Shown here piece after piece: positions 21,995 to 30,956 of a stretch of 64,000 nucleotides of DNA (the first letter of the stretch is position 1; each line of letters opens with the position of its first letter). The translations under genes were made by a program, and so were the position numbers. The stretch lies in the NCBI GenBank assembly GCA_019279435.1, contig JAAALK010000289.1, positions 47,433,164 through 47,497,163 of the forward strand, read 5' to 3'. The DNA comes from Zizania palustris. Lineage: Eukaryota > Streptophyta > Magnoliopsida > Poales > Poaceae. The notes under the pieces were generated by a model. The model made no database searches. It was not told where the DNA came from and saw only the letters and a list, made by a program, of their open reading frames with translations.

Positions 21995-23254
21995 ATGGGC
22001 AGCGGCGACGGCATGAAGGAGCTGATCGAGAAACTCGCCGCCAAGATCGATGACTTGAAGACTTCCCTCGACAAACTGGCGCCCCTTGCGCGGGTGGCAG
22101 AACAGCTCGCCACGCTCCCATCCAAGGTGGTGGCGCTGCAGTCTTCGGCGTTCGAAAATCAAGAACAGGTGAGGGCCCTCAACCTCGCAATTCCGCGCGC
22201 AGAAAATGCGCAGCGCGAGGGCAGGGCCCATGCCGAAGAAAATGGCAACACCACCGGCGAGGGCTCCATCAATCGGGCCAGGCAGGGGCCGGTTCCCGCG
22301 CTGGAGAACAACCGGCAGCCTCCCAACGATCGGTTCCGTCAATTACCACCGGAGCAACCGACGAAGCTCTCCCCTCGACCCCTCCACGGCATCTGCGGTG
22401 GCGGCCGGAGCCACATGGTCCAAGCCCTGCGCGGCGCAGCGGGGCGCGTGAGGGCCCCTCCCTCTCCCGCTCCCGTTCCCCCGCCGAGGCCGCCGCCGCC
22501 GCGAGCATCGCCGACGGCCGCTAGCGGCGGCGCGCGCCAGGACGGGATCAGCGTGTCCCAGGATAATGTCACACCACCGCCAAAAGATGCCCCTGGTTTA
22601 CTAAAGGAGCGTGATCCAAGTTATGATGAGATGCTTAAGCACATGGTTGGGAGAATCACTACAAAGCCTGGAGGAAAACCAAAAAGGGGTGAAGCTTTCG
22701 TTGAAGATAGGTACAACAGGCCCCTTCCAAAGGTTAGAACATCCAAACCTGAACCCAGGGAAGGCAATCACAGACAACTACCTCCAGGAACCATTAACGT
22801 CACACAGGTACACGAAATCATTCAGCTGTACCAAGGAAAATCCAGTAGCCAGCCTGGCCAATGGATCTGGCTTCGTCTTTTGCACCGGGCACCGGCCTTC
22901 CTACAGGTTCGGGGTCGCAATAAGTTGGGATCGAAGTTCTTTGGGACATACAAGGTGGCTGCACGCGTAGGAGAAGTGGCCTACAAGCTCGAGCTGCCAG
23001 CAGTACAACATGGCAAAGTTATGGTAGAACCAGAGAAGGTGCTGAAAGGAAGACTGGCCCGGGGTAAAAGAGAACTACTGGTATGTTGGAAGGGCACGCC
23101 GGCTTCAGAAACAGCATGGGTGGCATTGGAGGATTTCCAGGAACAATTTCCTGAATTCCAGCTCGAGGACGAGCTGCTTGTCCAGGGAGGGAGAGATGTG
23201 ATGTATGGGATCCCCTTTGGCCGGCGCAAGAAGCTCCAGAAGGTCCAGGGCTAA
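21995..23254 (+). CDS. Chimeric Gag-like / host-derived / integrase C-terminal / chromodomain protein (copy A)
   Basis: A 419-aa open frame from ATG 21995 (the first ATG after the primer site) to a stop inside the 3' LTR. Residues about 5-110 are a Gag-like N-terminus with a heptad stretch (MKELIEKLAAKIDDL). About 110-195 is proline- and arginine-rich and low complexity. About 197-287 (KERDPSYDEMLKHMVGRITT to TINVTQVHEIIQLYQGK) resembles neither Gag nor Pol; it looks like a captured coding exon of a conserved plant gene. From GQWIWLRLLHR onward it is the integrase C-terminal region (KLGSKFFGTYKV), then a chromodomain (ELLVCWKG, ETAWVALEDF). The frame crosses the polypurine tract into the LTR. 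No nuclease or polymerase remains. It could bind chromatin through the chromodomain; function is unproven. Copy B encodes the same protein with two residue differences. Confidence 0.7.
   Translation: MGSGDGMKELIEKLAAKIDDLKTSLDKLAPLARVAEQLATLPSKVVALQSSAFENQEQVRALNLAIPRAENAQREGRAHAEENGNTTGEGSINRARQGPVPALENNRQPPNDRFRQLPPEQPTKLSPRPLHGICGGGRSHMVQALRGAAGRVRAPPSPAPVPPPRPPPPRASPTAASGGARQDGISVSQDNVTPPPKDAPGLLKERDPSYDEMLKHMVGRITTKPGGKPKRGEAFVEDRYNRPLPKVRTSKPEPREGNHRQLPPGTINVTQVHEIIQLYQGKSSSQPGQWIWLRLLHRAPAFLQVRGRNKLGSKFFGTYKVAARVGEVAYKLELPAVQHGKVMVEPEKVLKGRLARGKRELLVCWKGTPASETAWVALEDFQEQFPEFQLEDELLVQGGRDVMYGIPFGRRKKLQKVQG
23184..23196 (+). other. Polypurine tract of copy A
   Basis: AGGGAGGGAGAGA ends exactly at the TG of the 3' LTR and would prime plus-strand synthesis. 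It also lies inside the coding frame. Confidence 0.75.
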
Positions 23255-23579
23255 GAGTTAAATTCTGTTAGAGATAAATCTGTTTTGTTTGTTAGGAATC
23301 AGTTGTAATTTCTGTTAGAGATAAGTCTGTTAGGAATAAGTTTGGTTGGTTAGGAATCAGTTGTAATTCAGCACTATATAAGCTGAACCAGTAGAGAGGG
23401 AAAGGGAGCCAAAAAGATTGTTTCTTGCTCCAGCCGACCCCTGCCCTTCTGGTGCGCCGTCGCAGCCATAGCGACTCCGGCGCGCCGGCGGGGTCCAGGG
23501 CCACGGCCGGAGACCTCCTTTGAGTATAATCTATGGCATATTCCCTCTTCTAACGTGTCCCAAACCCCTGCCCATAACA
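23197..23579 (+). repeat. Copy A 3' LTR
   Basis: 383 bp and followed by TTACT (23580-23584). That 5-mer is the complement of AGTAA, which flanks the outer end of copy B at 27026-27030. Confidence 0.88.
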
Positions 23580-23597
23580 TTACTAATATATATTAAG

Positions 23598-23852
23598 GGC
23601 AGCATTCCAAAGTCCATTCCGTGGTTGGTTCTTCTGCTCTTTGTGATGGAGTTCATAGCAGGTGGTTTCATTCTTGGCATTGTTCATAATCTTGTTCTGT
23701 TGGTAGTAGTTGTGCTGGTATTTTGCTTTGTCGCTGCTCTTGTGATTTGGGATGTTTGCTGGGGAACAAGAGGTGTGACTGGTTTTGTCAGACACCATCG
23801 TGATGTTGATCTTAGAACAACGAAAGATGGACAGTATGTGAAAGTTATTGGG
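23598..23852 (+). pseudogene. Isolated exon of a plant membrane protein gene (At1g16860-like)
   Basis: An 85-codon open exon with an AG acceptor (ATTAAG) and a GT donor (GGG|GTATGT). It encodes GSIPKS, two strongly hydrophobic segments (WLVLLLFVMEFIAGGF; VHNLVLLVVVVLVFCFVAAL), then WDVCWGTRGVTGFVRHHRD and DLRTTKDGQYVKVIG. The last part matches, from memory, the conserved VCW..GFVRRYPDADLRTAKDGQ(F/Y)VKVTG block of plant At1g16860-type membrane proteins, sometimes annotated as ubiquitin-specific protease C19-related. No other exon of this family was recognised nearby, so it is a fragment, perhaps carried by the Helitron whose 3' end is at 21298. The exon is in the inverted interval, so it originally lay on the minus strand. 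Confidence 0.6.
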
Positions 23853-25023
23853 GTATGTTAAATACTGATCTCCTTGTATTTATTCAATCATTGAGCTCTA
23901 TCATCCTTTATTATTTCATCACTATATTTTTTTATATTTTCATATGTTTGTTTGCATAGCTTATTAGAATTTGTTCTCAGGATCAAAATTTTATAGGTGA
24001 CTTTGCTGATATAATTTAAATTGGCTATGATGAAAGTTGATTCTGCTCCATGTTGCTTCTAAGCAGTTTATTAGGTATTGGTACTGTATATAAACTGTTT
24101 AGGCAGGCAAATCTTTGGTTTTTTTGCTTGGATAAAATATGCGTTAGTTTTAAATATCAGGTTGTCCTTCAAAGGGAATACATCTAGAAATATGATTTGA
24201 ACCCTGGAATTCTATCTTAGTGGTCGAGAGTTATGTTGATTGAAAGAGGTAAAACCTAGTGTGTCATTCTTATCCAATGTTGACAAGCAAAACCCCGCGC
24301 CACAATGTCATTCTCATTGTCATTCCAGTTAAGCTTTTGCCAAACCTTGGCAATTCATTGGCAACCAAAAATCAGTGAGCAGATTTTGGCAATTCGGTAA
24401 CTGTGTATCACCCTTAGATATAGTACTTGAGCCAAGAAATAACTCCCTCAGTTCGTCTTGGTTGTAAATCAATCAATGCACGTGCAACTGTTCGAGAGAG
24501 AGAAGCATTAAGTTTTCATTATAGGATATTTCATTTGACATACATTCACACTATTCAACAATTACACATTTGTCTAAAATTCTAAACAGGGACCAAATGC
24601 TTCCTTTGAACCTGAGACATCTCACTATTTGACTCCTGTCTCTTTACTTAATTAGGTACATTTCTTCAGTTCTGATTGTATCATATTTTTTATTCTAATA
24701 TTCTGAGGTGAATCATAAGATGCGTTTTGATTGGAAATATGTGTTCCTCTTACAAGAAATTATTCAAGTATAATTTTGTTAGCCATGTCAATGAATCAAC
24801 ATATTTGATGAATCGGGCATGATTTTTTTTAGGTTTTTAGATTTTACCTCATTTTTGATTAATGTACCAAAACGTAGAAATCATTGTAACACCAGTTTAC
24901 TTATCTAGTTGTGAACTTTATTTTCTATGTTTTTATATTGTATTTTGTCAGGACCGATGCTGATTATTGGCTCCTAATAGAAGGGGATATCAGCATTACT
25001 GATATGTGGAAAATATGTATTTT
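23853..25023. other. Rest of the inverted interval between the two LTR elements
   Basis: Intron-like AT-rich DNA. No second exon of the membrane protein gene was found. It ends with TGATC (25024-25028) against copy B. Confidence 0.35.
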
Positions 25024-25028
25024 TGATC

Positions 25029-25408
25029 TGTTATGGGCAGGGGTTTGGGACAGGTTAGAACTAGGGATTTGCCGTAGATTGTATTCAAAAGAGGTCACCG
25101 GCCGTGGCCCTGGACCCCGCCGGCGCGCCGGAGTCGCTATGGCTGCGACGGCGCACCAGAAGGGCAGGACTCGGCTGGGGGAAGATACAATCTTGGCTCC
25201 CTTTCCCTCTCTACTGGTTCAGCTTATATAGTGCTGAATTACAACTGATTCCTAACCAACCAAACTTATTCCTAACAGACTTATCTCTAACAGAAATTAC
25301 AACTGATTCCTAACAAACAAAACAGATTTATCTCTAACAGAATTTAACTCTTAGCCCTGGACCTTCTGGAGCTTCTTGCGCCGGCCAAAGGGGATCCCAT
25401 ACATCACA
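25029..25408 (-). repeat. Copy B 3' LTR with divergent R/U5 part
   Basis: 380 bp. Compared with the other three LTRs it carries about 15 substitutions and a 3-bp deletion, all within the terminal ~180 bp (25029-25200). The remaining ~200 bp look identical by eye. Confidence 0.85.
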
Positions 25409-26610
25409 TCTCTCCCTCCCTGGACAAGCAGCTCGTCCTCGAGCTGGAATTCAGGAAATTGTTCCTGGAAATCCTCCAATGCCACCCATGCTGTTTCTGA
25501 AGCCGGCGTGCCCTTCCAACATACCAGTAGTTCTCTTTTACCCCGGGCCAGTCTTCCTTTCAGCACCTTCTCTGGTTCTACCATAACTTTGCCATGTTGT
25601 ACTGCTGGCAGCTCGAGCTTGTAGGCCACTTCTCCTACGCGTGCAGCCACCTTGTATGTCCCAAAGAACTTCGATCCCAACTTATTGCGACCCCGAACCT
25701 GTAGGAAGGCCGGTGCCCGGTGCAAAAGACGAAGCCAGATCCATTGGCCAGGCTGGCTACTGGATTTTCCTTGGTACAGCTGAATGATTTCGTGTACCTG
25801 TGTGACGTTAATGGTTCCTGGAGGTAGTTGTCTGTGATTGCCTTCCCTGGGTTCAGGTTTGGATGTTCTAACCTTTGGAAGGGGCCTGTTGTACCTATCT
25901 TCAACGAAAGCTTCACCCCTTTTTGGTTTTCCTCCAGGCTTTGTAGTGATTCTCCCAACCATGTGCTCAAGCATCTCATCATAACTTGGATCACGCTCCT
26001 TTAGTAAACCAGGGGCATCTTTTGGCGGTGGTGTGACATTATCTTGGGACACGCTGATCCCGTCCTGGCGCGCGCCGCCGCTAGCGGCCGTCGGCGATGC
26101 TCGCGGCGGCGGCGGCCTCGGCGGGGGAACGGGAGCGGGAGAGGGAGGGGCCCTCACGCGCCCCGCTGCGCCGCGCAGGGCTTGGCCCATGTGGCTCCGG
26201 CCGCCACCGCAGATGCCGTGGAGGGGTCGAGGGGAGAGCTTCGTCGGTTGCTCCGGTGGTAATTGACGGAACCGATCGTTGGGAGGCTGCCGGTTGTTCT
26301 CCAGCGCGGGAACCGGCCCCTGCCTGGCCCGATTGATGGAGCCCTCGCCGGTGGTGTTGCCATTTTCTTCGGCATGGGCCCTGCCCTCGCGCTGCGCATT
26401 TTCTGCGCGCGGAATTGCGAGGTTGAGGGCCCTCACCTGTTCTTGATTTTCGAACGCCGAAGACTGCAGCGCCACCACCTTGGATGGGAGCGTGGCGAGC
26501 TGTTCTGCCACCCGCGCAAGGGGCGCCAGTTTGTCGAGGGAAGTCTTCAAGTCATCGATCTTGGCGGCGAGTTTCTCGATCAGCTCCTTCATGCCGTCGC
26601 CGCTGCCCAT
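25351..26610 (-). CDS. Chimeric Gag-like / host-derived / integrase C-terminal / chromodomain protein (copy B)
   Basis: Intact 419-aa frame from ATG 26610, equivalent to the copy A protein. Only two residues differ over the compared frame (HMVQ to HMGQ and MLKHM to MLEHM). Survival of the same chimeric frame in two copies makes it more than a random read-through, although recent amplification or gene conversion would explain this without selection. Confidence 0.7.
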   Translation of the reverse strand: MGSGDGMKELIEKLAAKIDDLKTSLDKLAPLARVAEQLATLPSKVVALQSSAFENQEQVRALNLAIPRAENAQREGRAHAEENGNTTGEGSINRARQGPVPALENNRQPPNDRFRQLPPEQPTKLSPRPLHGICGGGRSHMGQALRGAAGRVRAPPSPAPVPPPRPPPPRASPTAASGGARQDGISVSQDNVTPPPKDAPGLLKERDPSYDEMLEHMVGRITTKPGGKPKRGEAFVEDRYNRPLPKVRTSKPEPREGNHRQLPPGTINVTQVHEIIQLYQGKSSSQPGQWIWLRLLHRAPAFLQVRGRNKLGSKFFGTYKVAARVGEVAYKLELPAVQHGKVMVEPEKVLKGRLARGKRELLVCWKGTPASETAWVALEDFQEQFPEFQLEDELLVQGGRDVMYGIPFGRRKKLQKVQG

Positions 26611-26642
26611 GGACACGGAACCAGGAGTATCTGATACCAATT

Positions 26643-27025
26643 TGTTATGGGCAGGGGTTTGGGACACGTTAGAAGAGGGAATATGCCGTAGATTATACTC
26701 AAAGGAGGTCTCCGGCCGTGGCCCTGGACCCCGCCGGCGCGCCGGAGTCGCTATGGCTGCGACGGCGCACCAGAAGGGCAGGGGTCGGCTGGAGCAAGAA
26801 ACAATCTTTTTGGCTCCCTTTCCCTCTCTACTGGTTCAGCTTATATAGTGCTGAATTACAACTGATTCCTAACCAACCAAACTTATTCCTAACAGACTTA
26901 TCTCTAACAGAAATTACAACTGATTCCTAACAAACAAAACAGATTTATCTCTAACAGAATTTAACTCTTAGCCCTGGACCTTCTGGAGCTTCTTGCGCCG
27001 GCCAAAGGGGATCCCATACATCACA
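26643..27025 (-). repeat. Copy B 5' LTR
   Basis: 383 bp, flanked outside by AGTAA at 27026-27030. Differs from the copy A 3' LTR by one base; by the flanking 5-mers these two LTRs originally belonged to one insertion. Confidence 0.85.
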
Positions 27026-27030
27026 AGTAA

Positions 27031-28952
27031 CCATCATATATGCATTCAGATTTGTAACAGTCGGGTTGTGAGCAAAAGAGGTTGCATGTATCTTCAGTGA
27101 CACATTACATTTCAATACTACAACAATAAACTGTTAGCCAATAAACTACTATAACACTAATAAGCTACAAGCTGAACTTGGCATTTCAACTTAATTTGTC
27201 ATACATACTATTATAACACCAATAAACTACAAGACACTATTACAATATTAGGTTCATACAGTTAACTCACCAATGCAGGAAATGCACCTATTGCTTGCAT
27301 AACAGTTCACACTAACAGCAAAGGAAGGGGGTTTTGTTCAACCTGTGGAAACAATAAGTTTCAGCAAATGACCCAATTACTACATCATCATAAGGCATGT
27401 ACATCTGAAAACATGACCATATACAGAAATATATACCAGTTGGTTCAGAAGAAACCGGAGAAATTCTGTCCATCGGTGGACAGTGAATCGACCTGTTCTA
27501 ATACGATGCTGAAGCCTTAGCAAAGCAGCAACCAGCAGAGCAATAAAAACATTCCTTGCACGCAGATGCATGATCGTGGATGCTTTCAGTCAGTCCTTGA
27601 GAGCTTCAGCCTGCCTAAGAATGAGAAAACCGAGCTTCAGAAAAGCAAATATTCCAATGCCACAACAGTTCCATCAGCTTTCTATTCCTCACCACAAGAC
27701 CCACCTACCGGCTACCATACATCTACCATGGCACAGATCCGAGAGGACAACATCTCAAGTTCTTGGGAGATGCCTCAAGGTAGGCCTCTCACTGAGATCT
27801 TGACAAACTCCAAAAATACTGAGGACTCGACTATGAAATGTGAATCAAGACTATATGGTTTGTTAATGAATCTCAGAGGGCCATGCAATGTGAACCTTGA
27901 GAAAACGGAGAGCAAGGCATGAAGGAACTCACCATGGGATATAGCTATAATGTTTGCCTCCATCCATCCTTCTTATTATTTTCTTTCTATTCTCAAGCTT
28001 CTGCTTTGTAATTTCCAGCTAGTTACGGTTTTTAGTTCTTATGAATTTGGCTATATCCATAGATAAACAATTTGCCTCGTATCATACATTGTTAGCAAGA
28101 TGTTTATTAGGAATTTAGGATGCATTGAGAAAAAGGAGCTGCAGGGAGTTGTTTCTTGCATACAGCAAGCAAGTTGTGAAATTTTCATGCAAGAGTTCCA
28201 CCATAACTATTTTGAGGATCCGAATGTTTAGACTTGAGCTAAAATAGCTCATGTCCATGGATCTGTCAAACATGTAAGGAGTACATTGTTAGCCTCCAAC
28301 ATTCCTATACAACTGAGAATGGGAATTTATGTTTGACCAAGAAATGACTAAATTGAGAGAATAAGTTGCATTGGTTCACATACACAATGCTCGTCAAAAA
28401 TTGATCGTACAATAGTAGAATGGGTCGAATCAACATTGAAAAACACATTCTTCGTTGTCACAAAAACCACATTAGAATTATCATGAATACGGTACGAAGC
28501 ATAGAAGGCAAGTTCATATATTTAGTCTTGACACTTCACACAAAAGGGAGAGGGAGACAAATCGAGAGATGCAATGGCTCAGACACACACAAAGGTCATC
28601 AATAATTTGGTCCTTGATTAAATCAAGTCAGCAATTCAGCATCGACAAACCAAGTTCTTGGTCGTCACAGCCACACTATACCAAAACAAATGCAAGAGAC
28701 AACCCAGGAAAAAAAACAGATGAAATAGCATCACAAAGTTCACTCTCGCAGCAGGAGTGCCATCACGCAGGACATAGCCTTCACACAAATCAACATGAAG
28801 AGATTGCATTTTAGTGGCTCAGACACGCACAAAGGTCATCAAAATAAATTTTGGTCCTTCAACAAATCAAGTCTTAGCATCAAGAAACAAAGGTTTTGTC
28901 ATCACAGCCACGCAAGAACAATCTTCGAGGCCACCAAGAAGTGGGCAGGTTG
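27031..28952. other. Intergenic or gene-fragment-bearing DNA without a recognised gene
   Basis: Short frames on both strands (for example 27380-27571 minus and 27566-27922 plus) match no family I know. A direct repeat of about 110 bp lies at 28572-28680 and 28812-28925 (GGCTCAGACAC followed by CACAAAGGTCATCAA). Confidence 0.3.
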
Positions 28953-28961
28953 GCGAGGAAA

Positions 28962-30092
28962 GGGTTAATAGCTTCCGTGCCACCGTTATTTCCTGAAACG
29001 CCAAAAATACCATTACTATTCGTCTATTAGCCTACATGCCATTACAATTCTCCGATCGATTCCCATATGCCATTAGGCCCACCTGCAGGGTGTCTGATTT
29101 TTTGTTTTTCCCGAACTGCCCTTCTTCTTCTTCCCTTGTCCATCTGTGAGCACCAACTCCACCAGCTTCTCGAGGCTTCGCACCTCCGCGTCCTCGGCCT
29201 CCTTGATCAGCTTCACCGCCTCGGTCACCCGATTGCCGGCGACATCCTCTGTCTCCCGTGCCCGCTGGCTCAGCTCGTCGTACTCTTCCACCGTCAATGT
29301 CACGCTGCCTTCCACGTCTTGGCTTTGTGCATTTCTTGCTGGTTTGCCTTCCGTCATTAGCGCTGCCGCCGAGGCAGCGGCGACCTCCCCCGACATGGTC
29401 GCGGCTAGTATCTCCTGCTTCACCGGCCTTGGCGACTTCCACATCTTCCTCTGCTCTTGCCCCGTACGCCGCTGCGAATGCGGACTTCACCCGGCTCAGC
29501 TCCTCCTCAAGGGACGGGATGGACGCCGCAATGACTCCTTCTTTCCGCCGCCGCGCGGCGAGCTCAGCCCTTTGCATCGCCAGATCAGCGTTCAGCGAGG
29601 CGGCGGCGACGTGCAGGCACTTGACCTCATCCTTGGCCTTGTCAACGTTCTCCTTCACGTCCTTGAGCTCCTTCTTGGTCTTGTCCAGCATCGCCCGTGA
29701 GCTCACCGTCGGCTTCTCTTTCTCCGTCGCCTCTTCGCCTAGTGTTCCTTCGACCGCACGGGCGAACAGTTCGGCTCTTAGGCTCACAAGCAGTTCGGAA
29801 GCCACCGCCACCTTGGATTCGAGATCTCTCTCTGCCATTAGCGCGTCCACCAGCTTCTTCACCTCATGTTCGGCTAACTCCAACTCCAACTCGGGAGTTG
29901 GTGCTCACAGATGGACAAGGGAAGAAGAAGAAGGGCAGTTCGGGCAAAACAAAAAATCAGACACTCTGCGGGTGGGCCTAATGGCATATGGGAATCGATC
30001 GGAAAATTGTAATGGCATGTAGGCTAATAGACGAATAGTAATAGTATTTTTGGCGTTTCAGGAAATAACGGTGGCACAGAAGCTATTAACCC
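28962..30092 (-). mobile_element. Pack-MULE carrying a WEB-family gene fragment (1131 bp)
   Basis: Terminal inverted repeats of 199 bp (28962-29160 and 29894-30092) match with only several mismatches and begin GGGTTAATAGCTTC. A perfect 9-bp duplication GCGAGGAAA flanks the element at 28953-28961 and 30093-30101, the length used by Mutator-like elements. There is no transposase. The GC-rich interior is captured host coding sequence. Confidence 0.92.
29073..29889 (-). pseudogene. Captured fragment of a WEB-family (DUF827, WEB1/PMI2-like) coiled-coil gene
   Basis: The minus strand encodes a coiled coil starting ELELAEHEVKKLVDAL, going on through LDKTKKELKDVKENVDKAKD and ARRRKEGVIAASIPSLEEEL. 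Near 29400-29440 the homology moves to another frame, with MSGEVAAASAAALMTEG and then SVTLTVEEYDELSQRA, a typical WEB-family block. WEB proteins act in light-driven chloroplast movement. The +/-1 frame change and lack of both protein ends show that this is a fragment. The first codons lie at the inner edge of one terminal repeat, so the element could supply a start. An antisense open frame on the plus strand is a by-product of GC-rich codons. Confidence 0.7.
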
Positions 30093-30099
30093 GCGAGGA

Positions 30100-30408
30100 A
30101 ACGGTTGGTGCCAGATCTGGAGACGGCAAGGGGGAAAAGCACTGGACCTTGCTGAGCGTACCGCTAGCGATGTGGTAGCCCTCGACGATGGCGAGGATGC
30201 GATGCGTGTGGATCAGGCTGGGGTTGCCGAGGTAGCCGAGGCCGCCCTCGTTGAAGATCTGTGAATCGGCCTTGAACAAGACGGCCTCGCCGAACTTGAC
30301 GCCTTTGCGGACGAGGAGGTCCGGGAAGAAGCAGCCTCCACACATCCCCCGCCGCAGTTCACCACTACCCTCCTTCCGGGTGCCACCATCGCGCCTATCC
30401 ACCTCCAT
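30100..30408 (-). pseudogene. Unidentified gene fragment next to the Pack-MULE
   Basis: An exon-like stretch on the minus strand encodes FPDLLVRKGVKFGEAVLF, then FNEGGLGYLGNPSLIHTH and RILAIVEGYHIASGTLSK, followed by a possible donor (AAG|GTCCAG). The composition looks like a real plant protein, but I do not recognise the family. The Pack-MULE inserted just downstream of it. Confidence 0.4.
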
Positions 30409-30948
30409 GTATCTGTCTCTTGTAGCTTCCGGGCATGATCTAGGCGTAGCGGGGTCGGAAGAGTGTCAATATAGGTTGGGTGCGCTGCGGAGGCCTACGC
30501 GTGGAGGGATGGGGGTGGTGAGCGACCAGTGGCCATGCCGGCGGGAGGCGATGACGAGCAAGCCCTAGGAGGTAGCGGCGGCGCAGCAAGAACGGGGCAA
30601 GCGGCGGGTGAGGGAGTGTGGGCCTGCGGGACGGGGTGGCCGAATGGGGGCCGGGCACGAGGGGGCTGGGGCTCCCGGCTGCATGGCACTTTTTCGAAAA
30701 CCCCCCGCGTTTGTCAATTTAAGAGCGCGCTCCGATTTCATGAATTTTCTCTACTTCGCCTATAAAATCTCAGTGGAGATAGGGCGCCGAGCCTTCGCGT
30801 AAATAGATACAAATAGAAGGTTTTTTTCGCAAAAGAGCCGGTCCCGCCCAGGGCGACGTGGCGGCTCGCGGGTGCTGCCACGCCAGGCAAAATGCCAGGA
30901 CCACAACAGATTACCTGAAAAGCGGAGGGCATTTTCGCGAAATGACGA
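30409..30948. other. GC-rich DNA, no gene recognised
   Basis: Contains GC-rich stretches that could be the 5' part of the unidentified fragment, then mixed sequence up to the hAT element. No structure or family was seen. Confidence 0.25.
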
Positions 30949-30956
30949 TGTGGCTC

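Larger units (their letters stand above)
21580..23579 (+). mobile_element. Non-autonomous Ty3/gypsy chromovirus-derived LTR element, copy A (2000 bp)
   Basis: LTRs of 383 bp lie at 21580-21962 and 23197-23579 (TGTGATG..ATAACA). The primer-binding site TGGTATCAGA (21966-21975) matches the 3' end of initiator tRNA-Met. A polypurine tract lies at 23184-23196. The internal region holds one long ORF and lacks protease, RT, RNase H and the integrase core, so movement would need proteins from a relative. Short LTRs, the Met primer site and the chromodomain suggest a Reina-like lineage. Left flank is GATCA, right flank TTACT: not a duplication, but explained by the inversion with copy B. Confidence 0.9.
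25029..27025 (-). mobile_element. Non-autonomous Ty3/gypsy chromovirus-derived LTR element, copy B (1997 bp, inverted)
   Basis: Same structure as copy A on the minus strand: 5' LTR 26643-27025, primer site just inside it, one long ORF, polypurine tract 25409-25421, 3' LTR 25029-25408. In its own orientation it is flanked by TTACT (5') and GATCA (3'), the same pair as copy A in reverse order. Confidence 0.9.

Noticed and set aside
29258..30022. 254-aa plus-strand frame through the Pack-MULE
   Set aside because: Antisense to the recognisable WEB-family coiled coil and reading into the terminal inverted repeat.
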